The notes beneath the pieces were generated by a model, which worked only from the letters and a program-made list of their open reading frames with translations, was not told the DNA's origin and did not search any database. DNA of 64,000 bases from Diorhabda sublineata (taxonomy: Eukaryota > Arthropoda > Insecta > Coleoptera > Chrysomelidae): contig NC_079474.1 of assembly GCF_026230105.1 (NCBI RefSeq), positions 40,934,294 through 40,998,293 on the forward strand, given 5' to 3'. The translations under genes were made by a program, and so were the position numbers. Positions 49,656 through 60,535 of the stretch are shown here, piece after piece (position 1 is the stretch's first letter; each line of letters starts with the position of its first letter).

Positions 49656-50475
49656 CCAATACTTAAACTCTTTCTTCTGATCTCTTCTTGAGCCGCTGAG
49701 TTCTAGATCTCATATCATATTTTCGATGGTCTATCTAGTGGATTCCCATTTTTTCCTCATTCTTAATTTCTAGTTCTTGTCCAATATCCTCTATTTTTAA
49801 TTTAATAAACTTATTCACAATATGTTTCTAAGCGGTGGTTATACGTGGTGAATATTTTAAGTCCACATTAGATAATTACAAGGTTTTTGGCCAGTTTAAT
49901 GGGGTGAGATTGAAGTCTTCCATTATAATTTACAATTCAATCTTATCTAATCGGAAGAACTTGATCCCTTGCAATGATTTTATACGTAACATACCATGCA
50001 GCATCATGGAGCAGCTATTATTATCCTCAGAGTTTTTGAATGAAATATGTCGATAAAATTTATGTTAGACGCTGAATCCTACAACTGAATTCCATATGTC
50101 CAAATAGGTTTAATTATTGTCTCATATACTTATATGTAATTACTTATTCTCGATGAAGAGTTGCCATTTTCCCCAAATTATCCAGTAGAGTTGCCTAAGT
50201 TCAATCCCAATCTGTTTTCTTTCAGTGAAGAGGTGTTTTCCCCGAGTAAATCTCCTTTCCAAATGGATTTCAAGATATTTGATTCACATCTTTTTATGGA
50301 GTTTCATGTTCGCTTATTGTAATGGATGGACAGTTCCATCGTTTGTTTTTGCAGGTCACGTGGATAGATTTAGGCTCGTCAACTTGATTTCACAATGTAC
50401 TTAACCATTGTTGTAGCCTGTCGAGATTTGTTAGAAGGATTTGTGAGGCAGTTTGGGGATGGTATAACGTTCATT
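49656..50475 (-). mobile_element. Jockey-like LINE relic (RT thumb and C-terminal region)
   Basis: The minus strand gives, in order, 'ASQILLTNLDRLQQWLSTL' and 'VDEPKSIHVTCKNKRWNCP', then 'SITISEHETP'. Next are segments equivalent to 'VKYLGxHLDxRLTWxxH' (decayed), 'KKTDWD', 'QLYWIIWGKWQLFIENK', 'TYLDIWNSVVGF', 'RIIIAAPWCCMVCYV'-type remnants, and 'HIVNKFIKLKIEDIGQELEI'. The pattern 'LQxWLxxWxIKVNExKSxHVTFT', then 'RKxQL...YKxILKPIWTYGIQLWG', is typical of Jockey-clade LINEs. Stops and frameshifts are common. The EN domain and the N-terminal RT half are absent. Confidence 0.88.
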
Positions 50476-50689
50476 TTTTAAAAATAAACAAAAACTCATC
50501 ACATAAGAAAAAATTGTGGGAATCAATGAAAAACAAAATCAACTGAATTTGACTTCCTGATTTTTTTTCATTCTGTCCGTGTGTTTTAGAATTAGCGTTA
50601 TATCAATTTTTATATTACGGATTCATTAACCGAAAGAACGAGAATAAAAATTATAATGATGATTATTTACGTCAATAGACTTTGAAGTC

Positions 50690-51090
50690 ATGAAGAAGCA
50701 TGAGGAGCAACAAACACATTTTGGAATACTAGAAGGACAGTAGGTAGACATTTTAGCAATATTAATGAAATGGTAAGCGTGAGGGATGCTCCAAAATCTG
50801 AACGACTAGGAATCAGCGATGATGCAAACCAAACCAACTACAATAAAAAATGTCTTACAACAAGATGTTAGTCAGTAGTTTGTAATAAAGTTTTAGATGA
50901 AAGAAAGTTCAACATGTTTTCAAACTCTTGAGGATGATCTGGACAGACCTTATCAATTTTGTGAAATCTTTATGAGGAAGATGAAAATCCAAATTTTCTT
51001 AATGGTATAGTATTTTCAGACAAGGCAAGGTTTTGTTTAAGTGGTATAATAAATATACACCCAGTGCTTGCAAAAAATCAATGTGTGGAT
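50690..51090 (+). mobile_element. Tc1/mariner-superfamily transposase fragment, distinct lineage
   Basis: The + strand reads 'QTLEDDLDRPYQFCEIFMRK' (about 50920-50980). After a frameshift it continues 'NPNFLNGIVFSDKARFCLSG', then 'IINIHPVLA'. This matches the common insect transposase block '...DxxxRxxFCxxxxxxxxxNPxFLxxIxFSDEAxFxLxGxVNxHN', in which FSDE holds the first catalytic Asp. Here the E after FSD has become K. The flanks (50690-50900) look like the upstream helix-turn-helix region but are too decayed to align by eye. The fragment ends about 600 bp before the Rbp6 exon. Confidence 0.72.
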
Positions 51091-51680
51091 AGGCATCGCC
51101 AGGTGATTGGTTTTCATTTAATCGCTGACTGATATTCGAAACATCTTCGTGTAAACCTGGGTTTGATAGATTGTTTAGTTATTTTATGAGTTATTATTAA
51201 AATTAAATTTAGTCAAATGATGTTAAAAGAATTAGCATCCTATTGACAAATATGACGCTCAATTTTTGACTATGTCAAAAAACGCATAATTAAATAATCT
51301 ATTTGACGTGTTTTTATATTTTTTTCAAAAATAAATTACCACAGAAATGTTGGGTTGTTAACTTGAGGAGCATCAATAAATGCATATATTCGTTAATCTC
51401 GTGAAGATTTATAGACTGTTCTCCAGCTTAAACTTCAACAATGCCTAGAGTAGAATCTCCAAGAAGTTGGTATCATAAAGATTTATCATTGAAGAATGTT
51501 GTTTGTGAATTATCAGTAGTCTAATTTTATTAATGTTTGCTTGGATTATTTCTTAACCGACTGTATACTTTGGCCTTAGGAGATATTTTTCGAATGATTT
51601 TTATTTTTTGTGAGAGGTTTATACCAGCATATCATTGTAAATTGTGAATATGATGTTAAATACAACGTCTTTTGTTTCAG

Positions 51681-51722
51681 ATTGATCCAAAAGTAGCATT
51701 TCCGAGACGAGCACACCCTAAG
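51681..51722 (+). CDS. Rbp6: Rbp6/Musashi-type RNA-binding protein, 42-nt linker exon
   Basis: A 14-codon exon encoding exactly IDPKVAFPRRAHPK, the linker that joins RRM1 to RRM2 in Rbp6 and vertebrate Musashi proteins. It is preceded by TTTTGTTTCAG and followed by GTAAGC. Both boundaries are phase 0, and it joins in frame to '...HELDGKK' from the exon at 23478-23562. The perfect match of peptide, phase and splice sites makes the call strong even at this length. The next exon should begin 'MVTRTKKIFVGGL', and I did not find it before 64000. As a symmetric 42-nt exon it could be skipped without a frameshift, which would shorten the inter-RRM linker. Confidence 0.93.
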
Positions 51723-53135
51723 GTAAGCTTTCAATATTATAATATAATAAAAATATCGTTTCAAGTTCAGTTAATCCCAGCATATAATCAAATATTCATA
51801 TCCATATATTTTCGCTAATGTTAAAAAGCATAAAAACTTAATTCTGCAGTACTGGTTTTAAAATATACATTTGAGCATATGAATTTTCTAAAAATAAATA
51901 CATAGAACATAATCGAATTCACACCTTAAAAATTTTTCTTTTCCAACAATTTCGATACTCTTTTTATATTAGGAACTAAATTGCTCCTCAAGATGAATAT
52001 TATCTGTCCACATCTTAGGAAAATATCCAACTACTGAGCCGTTTTTGACTTGTTTTGTAACAAATAATAATACGACAGAAGTATGGGTATATAAAGTTTT
52101 TTTCAATCACAACTACTACGAAAACATACGTAATTCTTATGTGGCTGTTTTTGCTTTATTTCTTTTCTTAAATATTGCAATATTTTCTTGTAATATTCGT
52201 TGTTTATTTTTCTTCATACCAAGATTACTGAATTAAATTATTAATGCATATGAAACGGTTTTTACTTGCTTGATAGGCAGATTTACTTTTCCATTACATT
52301 GTTTCGATTGGCTTTTTATCTCTCATGTTTTATCCATATTTATCAGTACCGCATCATGTTATCGTTTTATTTAAAAATTTATTTATTCCAATATATAATA
52401 TTATGCGCATAGAAACATTCTATTAAAACTTTGTGCGACTCTTTGAATATTATGGAAGAGGGTGAAGATTCTTTCTGGAAACTGTCGATCAAAATGTGTA
52501 AATATTGGAAAAATAAAGATGGATAACTATGATAAAACGTTTACAGTTGAGTGTCATGTTTTTTTTTGTGGAAATAACTGCTGTTTTATTTTCGAAAACA
52601 AATTACTATTTTTATTTCGTGCACCCTATACAGATTACTCCACAGTTATTGAAGTAGTAAATGTATCGAATCGGGTTAACATGTCGACACGCTATGTTGA
52701 GGAAGTAGGTAGAGTTGTGTATATTACCAAAATATATCAAGACTTGAAGGCTAGGCTCTCACTTGTTATATCTTATCACGCGACTTTTTATAGCAAAAAT
52801 AAAAGTTTCTCTCCAAAAATGAGGCCTAAGGCAGTTTGAGGTTTGTCATAAATAAACAAACATGTAAAAAGTATTTCAAATATTTGTCAAATGTCCAAAG
52901 TATTCTAGAGGTAACCGTAACATCTACAAACATGGAAGAATATGATATGGATAAGAGAATTCTGTTAATAAAACTGTATCGCTATCGATATTACTGAGAG
53001 CAAAAATCTTTCAACATCAATCAAAATCGAAGCGTATGCAAAAATTTTTAGACCAGCAATTTAGATATACATTAGAAACATGGTCGATGATAGGAAAAGA
53101 TTAGAGAATAAAAGGGAAATGAAAATCTTCAGAAA
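51723..53135. other. probable Rbp6 intron, nothing recognised
   Basis: A 125-codon open frame at 52462-52839 is long for this composition. It shows no known domain, is Cys-rich near its N-terminus and lacks convincing splice sites, so I do not call it a gene. Confidence 0.4.
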
Positions 53136-53455
53136 AATAAGTGCCGATTAAAAAATGGCATTTGATGAAGACGACAAACCAAGAACTAATTATGATATAA
53201 AATAAACCTGAAATAACTTAAATAGTTAGAGCAAGATGGTTAGTACACATTTACAGATTGCTGCTGCAGGGAATTGGGAGAATAGTACTAGAGGCAGGAG
53301 AAGCAGGAAAAAGTTGAGGAGTTGACCAAAGAAAAAATAGCTACAAAAAGTGATAAAAATGGGGTAAGACCGATTGTGTGGAGAGAAATAGCAAAGAATC
53401 GAAGGAAGTGAAGAAAGCATCATGAAAAAGATTGTGTAGGATATAACATTATATA
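53136..53455 (+). mobile_element. LINE 3' coding remnant (endonuclease-RT type tail)
   Basis: The + strand reads 'IVRARWLVHIYRLLLQGIGR' followed by 'IVLEAGEAGKS'. After a stop and shift comes 'KKWGKTDCVERNSKESKEVK' and 'KASWKRL'. This resembles the tail found after the RT in many RTE/Jockey-like elements (pattern 'RLRWxGHxxRM...RKxL...G.R..GRPxxRW...DL..xxxxxWxExAxDRxxWxxxV'). It is followed by AATAAAAC and a TA microsatellite, consistent with a LINE 3' end. It is heavily decayed. Confidence 0.6.
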
Positions 53456-53504
53456 AGAATAATAAAACTTATATAATACTAAGAGGAGTATAAGGTACAT
53501 CGAC

Positions 53505-53510
<6 letters not shown>

Positions 53511-53558
<48 letters not shown>
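53511..53558. repeat. (AT)n microsatellite
   Basis: An uninterrupted AT dinucleotide run of about 24 units, just after the LINE tail. Confidence 0.97.
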
Positions 53559-53560
<2 letters not shown>

Positions 53561-56500
53561 TTCAGTAGTCTCTGAAAAAAAAATTGGAACGTTTTGTTTT
53601 TGATTTTTTCGTTCTGAAGGTTTGCGCAGTTTATGATTATGTGTTTTAAGGATATTGGAAATCTACTGAAGATTAAACTAGAATATTAAAGATGTATTAA
53701 CTTGAATTATTACCAATAAATTCTCTAAAACTATAAATGATAGTAGTTGAATGCCTTTCTGAAAATTTGGAAAAGTCAACGCGTTATTCTGAGTTATATT
53801 TATAATAAAGGAATTTCCGTGAAAACCGAGTAATATATCACTTCCTGAACTGTGTCTCGTCTTTTGAACAAGGCATATATTCGGGATGATATAACCACGG
53901 TGACGTGACGTTAAGGAAGGGTAAAATGTGAACAGCCATTTTCTCTAGAAAGTATTAAAGGAAAATTCTCGCCAAGTTTCAATTAGGTAGGCGCCGATTA
54001 AGTAAGTTGCAGAATGAAGTAACATAAATCTTAGGTTGAAATTATATTAAAATTCCTCTTCTTCTTACTTAAAATATAGGATCAACATAAATTAACGTCA
54101 GCAGGTTATGTCGTCGGAGATGTAAAGATGTATATCAAAATTTATTGAATAGAATTGTGACAACTATTGCTGTAACGGCTGTTTACGGTGATTTAGTCGT
54201 AAATTTTATGAAAGTATAAAAAACCATGGAATTCACACTACCTAGATACATACTTATATTAAAAAACATCAACTGAAGCATCTACAACTCTTAATATAAA
54301 TATTTGATTCGAATTTCAAACCAGTCCTCAGTTCTGGTTAATCATAATATTTTTTTACAAATTTAGTCTTACAAATCTTTTTACGTTATAAGAATATAAA
54401 GCATAATCATCTAAAACTAAAACATAAAAACTAAATTGAAATGTATGTATCCAAAATTTATTATTTGAATATGAATTATAATTTTACAAGAAGCACTTCA
54501 TGATTCACATTCAAGCACTGCCAACAATTTTAAAATTTTACAAATACATATTGAACTTCCAGGGGTAGAGTTTAGCCAATCTTACTATACTATGAACTCA
54601 GCGAAAGTTATGTGGGTACCACTCGATTTTATACGCCGAGTTTCAAGAATGTTCATGACGCCAGTGAAAGATAACCAAACTCCAGGCTTCCACGAGGTTC
54701 CCAAAAAAGTATTACATAGACATTCATTGACAGTTTGTATGAAAATAGCCTACAATGTTTGACTTATCTCTCAAGTTGGTTTGGTTGATAAAGCGGAATC
54801 GAATTATTTCTACAACTAAGGTTTGAATTCCAAAATAGTTGTATGGGACTAAGAAATGAAAGTGAATCCAAGACTCACTTGTGTGACACGTGGTAATATA
54901 GAAAAAATTTTTATTTTTCCTGATATTTTATAAACCTTCATGTTCCAAAAAAGGTTTCGAAACAAATGTCATTTAACAGTTGAAGCAACAGTTTAAAGCT
55001 TTCGTTGTGTTTTTTATCCCAGAACAAGACAAAGATGATATTCTTGAGGTTGTTGAGGGTGACCTTAGTTTCGCCATTCCTTCTGGACCAATTTTCTTTT
55101 GTATAAAAAAAGCTATTACATGAGACAAATATTGTTTTATCAATAATGGATAGAGTAAAAAGAGCCCTTCATAGTAGAGACTGTTAGTACATGTTATATG
55201 TACACAAACTCTTGGGTGAAAATCAAGAAAAATCGTAGAACTTTTATTTAATGTAACATATTCTTTGTTAATTTATAGTGATAATTAAAAAAATTTTCAG
55301 TATTAATGGTGTATGGTGTTTTAAGTATCAAACTGAGCTGCACTAAAATATCAGTACTATATGAAACCTTTGAAACACTTTTCAAAATGAAGGATTGTTA
55401 ACAAAAATTTCTACCTGCACATATTCTTTATTTCGTTGTCATTGCTTCACCATCCTCAATAAATTCGACTGATGTAATACGCCGACAGTGGCATGCTTCT
55501 AATATGAAATTTTGTTTGAAGATTTTTTTACTATCTACTCGACAGCGATTCGCAGCGATTCGAGATGATTTACGCTTAACGGGTCTATACTATTGAGCTC
55601 CTCTCAATAGGGTTGTACTATGCTTTAAAGAAAAAATATAGTGTCGTTTTTTCCATTCAAAAAATATGAAATGAATAATTTACTACCACTTAAACGGATA
55701 ACAATTTTTTACGAACGAGAAGTAACTGATAGTTTTGTCATTTAAAAACATGACAGGAATATTTTCATCTAATAACCAATCGAATTTTATTGCACTATCC
55801 AATAAAGAAGAGAAAAATCCTTGATTTGATGAATACCTCCGCAAAACATAAACTAATGCTTTCGAAACCCGAAATGGACTTGAACATATCTCTTTCTCAT
55901 ATTTCCATATAAGTTTTACTAGAAGAAAAAAAATTGACGTCTAAAAATCTCTGTATGATTAATAAAATTATTTTATTTATCTATTGATTTATTATCTACT
56001 TTTTTTTCTTTTAAAATTTATCATTTAAATGTAAAAGTATTTCTCAGTATAAGCTCAAATTGCACATTGTCGAGTTAATATTCAAAAAAGCCGGAAAACC
56101 TTTTCACATTAATAGTTGTAAAACAGACAAGTAATTTGCTTCCTTATTTCTCGTCTGCACTTTCTTGGCACTTGTCCTTGCAGGGATCGCTTTGCCAAAT
56201 CACCTCTACTATAACCATCTATTCCGTTTCTAAACTTACTGTATCATTGTTAGAGATGATTCCCGTTATGTTGGATGCTTGCTTAATCTTATTAGTAAAG
56301 CGTGACGTTACATTTCTCCATAAGCCTTTGCTTATAAGAACGATATGCAATAAATACTTCTAAAATAATGCCGTCGGGTGCCAAAGACCTATAATCCTTA
56401 TAGGAATTGCAAGGATTCACTTGATTTAAACACTGGATTAATTGCTATGTGATATACTATTATGCTACAGGAATTATCTTTATGTTTATTGTTTTTGGCA

Positions 56501-57252
56501 CTTTGTACAGCAACGCATACAAGGTGGTAAGAGGAAAGGGTTAATGATGATTTTTTCCATTAAATTATATTCTACATCAATGATAATGGTACCAATTTGT
56601 TGTTGTATTGGATCCAATTATAGACAACTAGCAATATAATTCTTGTCAAACGATGATAGCTTAGAATAATAACGATGAAAATTGGAATGGAATGGATAGT
56701 TATTCATGTATAAGTATCATATATAATAATACCCCAAGGGCGAGAGTCTTACAAAGCTTGTGGTCCGAGGCTTCATAAGTTACCCGACATTTTATATCTA
56801 TTAGAAACCTTTCTTTTCTTGCTGTAGACTCTTCCTCAGGGAATGGTAAACGGCCTCAGTCAAAGTATATACTCAGGTAGGGTGAACAATTAATATCAAA
56901 TTAGACGCCACTAGATTTTTAAAAAACGACGTTCAAAGTGAATAAAAAAGGTTGAAAAGCTGGAAACACCATGTGAATTGTATTAATAAAAACATTCTCA
57001 CCAAAAAGTCTTAATCTGTAATTGACATTGACAAGTGGATTGCGTTTCACACTAAGCATTAGTACTGACTACCTTGATTGCTCTTAAGAAGGATAATGAG
57101 TTTATGTCGCTGTAACTGTTTTTAGTTCTAAGCAAAAATATGTATTTTGTAGATTAGTTTCGAACACCTTTTTTTCAAAGGATTGGTACAATTCATATTG
57201 TCATTAAGGACTCAATCAATATTTATATCTCCTGAACTGAACTCCAAGTTTC
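53559..57252. other. non-coding DNA, nothing recognised
   Basis: No gene or repeat family recognised. Open frames up to 75 codons have no motif. Confidence 0.42.
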
Positions 57253-57740
57253 AGGATAGAGTGATTTGCTTAGTAAAGGGGCTATGGTATGTGGAGCTTG
57301 AAGAAACTAACCTCTCTTCAATTGCTTGACTCATACAAATTAATCACATCATTGCTTGCTTTAAGCATCTAACTGCTTTGTAAACAGTCCGTCACGCTTT
57401 ATAAAATCGATTAAATCTCTCCAATAATCGATGATATTTCACAATAACAAAACTCACCAATATTTTTTATGTGAAGCCTTTATACTGTTTAGGATAGAGC
57501 AATTTGCGTAGTAAAGAGGCTATGGTATCTACTAATGTGAAGCTTGAAAAAACTAAGCCCTCTTCAATCGCTTGACTCATTCAAATTTTCAATCAGTTAT
57601 ATCAATACTTGCTTTAAGCATCTAACAGCTTTCTAAACAGTCCGTCACGCTTTGTAAAATCGATTAAGTCTCTTCAATAATCGATAATATTTCACAATAA
57701 CAATACTAACTAATATTTTTTATGACAAGACTCCATACTA
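57253..57740. repeat. tandem duplication, 238-bp period
   Basis: Two copies, 57253-57490 and 57491-57740, share long blocks. Both have AGGATAGAG(T/C)(G/A)ATTTGC and GTAAAG(G/A)GGCTATGGTAT. Both also have GCTTTAAGCATCTAAC, ACAGTCCGTCACGCTTT, AATCGATTAA and TATTTTTTATG, and they are perhaps 85% identical. Non-coding. It lies directly upstream of the first HMG-box-like gene. Confidence 0.9.
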
Positions 57741-58014
57741 TCTATCTATGAATAATGAATGGTCGAATGTTAAGGTCAACGCTATACTATACAAAAAACT
57801 AGTTGTATAACATCACTGTGTAATATTTTAACACAAGAGAGAAATGTTTTGTTGTTTGGAGTCCCGTTAGTTCACTGACTTGGAATTTGCAAACAAAATA
57901 TGTAGCTTGGTTACATATTTATTTTGACATCAAAATTGTCACAGTTTTTCGATGAATGGAAAATATGAAAACTCTAGTCTAAATTGAAGCAGAAGTGAAG
58001 AATGCGTTAGAAAA
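57741..58014 (+). promoter_or_regulatory. upstream region of the first HMG-box-like gene
   Basis: This stretch should hold the promoter and 5' UTR. I see no clean TATA box at the expected distance. AGTC-type initiator-like bases are common by chance, so no start site is assigned. Confidence 0.25.
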
Positions 58015-58389
58015 ATGACCCGTACATCTAACGAAAATTTATCAGATACCAATTCCAACGATGATGGACGCAAAACTTCTAAAAATCCACTAACATATAG
58101 AAAAGGTAAGATAACTAGAAATCCATTTCTAAATTTTCTCCGAGAAGTAAGAAAAAATTCCCATGGTATGAATGTAATAGATATAGTAGTTAAAGGCGCA
58201 AATTTGTGGAGAAAAATGGATCCTAAAGACAAAAAGATTTATCAAGAACAAGCTAAATCAGCCCCATACAGACCACGCAAAAGGAAATCGAGAAGAAGTT
58301 ACACGCATTATATAAGCAGGAGTAGATCTTATTGTTCTCCCGATAGAAACAGTAAGTTGTACCAGAGAAAGAAGCCATCAAGATACTGA
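58015..58389 (+). CDS. basic HMG-box-like protein, probable protamine-like sperm chromatin protein (gene 1)
   Basis: A complete 124-codon open frame, rich in Lys, Arg and Ser. Residues 1-34 are a Ser/Asn/Asp-rich N-terminus. Residues 36-83 look like a divergent HMG box: 'NPFLNFLREVRK' (helix 1) and 'IVVKGANLWRKMDPKDKKIY' (helix 2 into helix 3) with the conserved Trp of 'LWRKM'. The tail (residues 84-124) is strongly basic, with 'RPRKRKSRRSY', 'SRSRSY' and 'QRKKPSRY'. Established knowledge: insect MST-HMG-box proteins, such as Drosophila ProtA/ProtB and related transition proteins, have the same layout and package DNA in sperm. Inference: this is such a protein, or a degenerate relative. No intron is seen. 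An AATAAA signal lies at 58520-58525. A second, intron-bearing relative lies 2 kb downstream. Confidence 0.8.
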   Translation: MTRTSNENLSDTNSNDDGRKTSKNPLTYRKGKITRNPFLNFLREVRKNSHGMNVIDIVVKGANLWRKMDPKDKKIYQEQAKSAPYRPRKRKSRRSYTHYISRSRSYCSPDRNSKLYQRKKPSRY

Positions 58390-58519
58390 CTTTTGTGCCG
58401 TTTGTGAATGATATTAAAATTTATGTGACTCATTAAAATATTTTTTGAAAATTCTTTCTCACATAATGTATTTTAAATTCCAAATTTATAAAATTGAACA
58501 CAGTTTTGTAAAAATATGC

Positions 58520-58525
58520 AATAAA
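58520..58525 (+). terminator. polyadenylation signal AATAAA for gene 1
   Basis: Canonical AATAAA 131 bp after the stop codon of the HMG-box-like gene 1, on the same strand. The spacing suits a short 3' UTR. Confidence 0.55.
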
Positions 58526-58595
58526 TCAATTTTATATTCAACAAATATTCACTCAAAATTTTACCGACTTTCATTCATTCATTCAAAATGAAATT

Positions 58596-59735
58596 TGGGC
58601 CTTTATATGGAAAAAATATTTCACGGATGGGAGCAGGAAGAATCAGCAAATTGAAGAAGTATATTGAGCCGATAATTAATTCTCGTTTTTAATTTATATC
58701 GCGCCCAAAAACACAAATTAGAGATAAATCCTCAGAAAACTCGAAATATTGCCATTTCTATACTTTAACATTTTAGAAATCTTAAAAGAAACACTTAAAA
58801 GCCGATTTTTTCTGATAAAACTCATGCTTATTTAGCTAGAAACAATGAGAATATTGTATGTTTGAAATTCGTATAAAAAATTATGGATAGAGAAGGAAGA
58901 ATCAATCATTTGGAAAAGTATACTAAGCTGATGACGGTTCATTTCTCTTCTTCAATTTATACCGCGCACAAAAACACAAATTACAGATAAATACTCAAAA
59001 AACTTAAAACATTGCAATTTCTTTGTTGGTACATTTTAAAAATGTCAATAGTAATAAATAAAAACCGATTTATGTGATGAAACATGAAAATTTTCATGCT
59101 TATTTCAGTATAAATAATGAGAATATTTTACTTTTGAAATCTAGGTTGAAAATGTATGTGAAAATGTATTTTATGCATGGGAGAAGGAAGAATTAGTAAG
59201 TTGGAGAAGTGTATTGAGTTGTTGATAGTTCAATTCTCTTCTTCAATTTCTATCACACCCAAAAACACAAATTACAGATAAATTCTCAAAAAATTGACTA
59301 AGGAAAAATTCATTTTTCTTATTATTTTGATTTTATTCTTATTTTGATGTTCATGAAGTATGTGATCTATTGATTAATATAAATACACAAATTTTCAGTG
59401 TCAATATCATATTTTGATAAAGACTCAAAATTAGTCAAAACGTCAAATTTTATCTTTCCACCAAAAATTATCGGAAAAAATTAATTTTAAAACAGAAGAG
59501 ACCTAAAATCAAGGACATTTAGATGAATTAATAAATCAAAAGGTCTAGGTAGAGAAATTGAAAAAACTGAAATATAGGCATTTCTTTGCTTGTACATTTT
59601 AAAAATCTCAATAGTAATAGATATAAACCGATTTATTGTAATAAAACATGAAGATTTTCATGCTTATTTCAATATGAATAATGAGAATATTGTATCTTTG
59701 AAATCTAGATTAAAAATGTATGTGAAAATGTCATG
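58596..59735. repeat. tandem array, three to four ~260-290-bp units
   Basis: Each unit carries the same landmarks in order. These are GGAGAAGGAAGAAT(C/T)A or a variant; AAGT.TA.TGAG..G.TGA; TTCTTCAATTT.TA.C; ACACAAATTA(G/C)AGATAAA(T/C); a 'CGATTT' block; TTTCATGCTTATTT; and AATAATGAGAATATT. The ACACAAATTA landmark starts at 58711, 58974 and 59265, giving steps of 263 and 291 bp. The third unit is interrupted by the dispersed repeat at 59296-59556. The array fills the space between the two HMG-box-like genes. Non-coding. Confidence 0.88.
59296..59556 (+). mobile_element. dispersed ~260-bp element inserted in the tandem array (copy 2)
   Basis: Same element as 18783-19062. It splits a unit of the array: the left flank ends CTCAAAAAATTG and the right resumes TTGAAAAAACTGAAATATAG. 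Deleting it restores the unit sequence. A possible 6-bp target duplication (AAATTG) flanks it. No ORF. Its insertion post-dates the array. Confidence 0.78.
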
Positions 59736-60333
59736 TTGTATACATTATTTATATATATATTTCGAGCATCTTGTGGTAAATTTTCGATTTAGAAACTTTG
59801 CAAAGTTTTTCATATTGAAATATTGCTTTTATACAATTGAATAATTTCCAGTTGAAGTAAAAACTTAATCTCAATATGAACATTCATTGGTTGTATTTTG
59901 CGATTATTTATAAATTATATATCAATAAACTTTCAATCTATCTCTCTATTAAGATGTTATAAAGGACATGAAAATATTAATAAAAAGATGAACCTACCTT
60001 TGACTTTTTAATCGTCATAATGTTTTGTATTGGAAGATGCCGCGTTCATTTTCATGAACCAAAAGAAGTCGCATTAAAAACATTCAAAATATTGGTCATA
60101 ATTGATTTCGTTTCTTACAGCTCATTGTAATTATTGTGATAAAACGATGCGCACTTATCATATCATATCTATATTAAGGAGTCCAATTTTTCAATGAATC
60201 TTTGATGTGGCTACGAGATGATCTTAGAATCAAAATATAGCATACGCTTAATATGTCAAATAAGTCATAAATTAGACTATTCTGTCAAATGTTTTGGTTC
60301 AATTTCGATTAATCAAATATGATAAAATAAATT
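59736..60333 (+). other. upstream region of the second HMG-box-like gene
   Basis: No coding or repeat features. It presumably contains the promoter of the gene starting at 60334, but no core element can be placed with confidence. Confidence 0.35.
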
Positions 60334-60535
60334 ATGGCACCAAGAAAATTTGAAGTGGATAGGAAAAAACAGGGTTCATTAAGTTCGAGGAAAAAGAAGC
60401 ACATTAGACCATTAGATTATCAAAAATTGGCGAAACATCAATTTTACAATTTTTTAAGAGATGTTAAAAGAAATATACCAGGAGTCACATTTAGCAAATT
60501 TCAATCTAAAGTAGCTCAAATGTGGAGAAACAGCG
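60334..60535 (+). CDS. basic HMG-box-like protein gene 2, exon 1
   Basis: Exon 1 of a two-exon gene encoding 117 residues in all. It supplies residues 1-67 plus the first base of codon 68. After a basic start ('MAPRKFEVDRKKQGSLSSRK') comes 'HQFYNFLRDVKR', which lines up with 'NPFLNFLREVRK' of gene 1. 'FQSKVAQMWRNSG' lines up with 'VVKGANLWRKM'. These are helices 1 and 2 of the HMG-like box. The exon ends AGC G before a good donor (GTAAGTC). Read through the donor, the frame stops after three codons, so splicing is needed to complete the box. The ATG is the first in frame after upstream stops. As with gene 1, the layout fits MST-HMG-box protamine-like proteins. Confidence 0.8.

Larger units (their letters stand above)
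23563..51680 (+). other. Rbp6: Rbp6 intron, about 28.1 kb
   Basis: Bounded by a GTAAGTAAT donor at 23563 and a TTTGTTTCAG acceptor ending at 51680, in phase 0. It holds most of the transposon relics in the window: three mariners, a Tc1-like fragment, five LINE relics and several MITEs. I saw no convincing alternative Rbp6 exon inside, but one of 40-90 nt could easily be missed by eye. Confidence 0.85.

Noticed and set aside
52462..52839. 125-codon open frame
   Set aside because: The longest open frame in the window, but it has no motif, no splice context, and the Phe/Cys/Lys-rich composition expected of AT-rich non-coding DNA.
53511..53558. AT run as a functional cruciform or origin
   Set aside because: A plain (AT)n microsatellite next to a LINE tail explains it.
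57939..58232. 97-codon minus-strand open frame over the HMG-box-like gene 1
   Set aside because: It is the antisense shadow of the + strand gene, whose product has recognisable HMG-like features and a basic tail.
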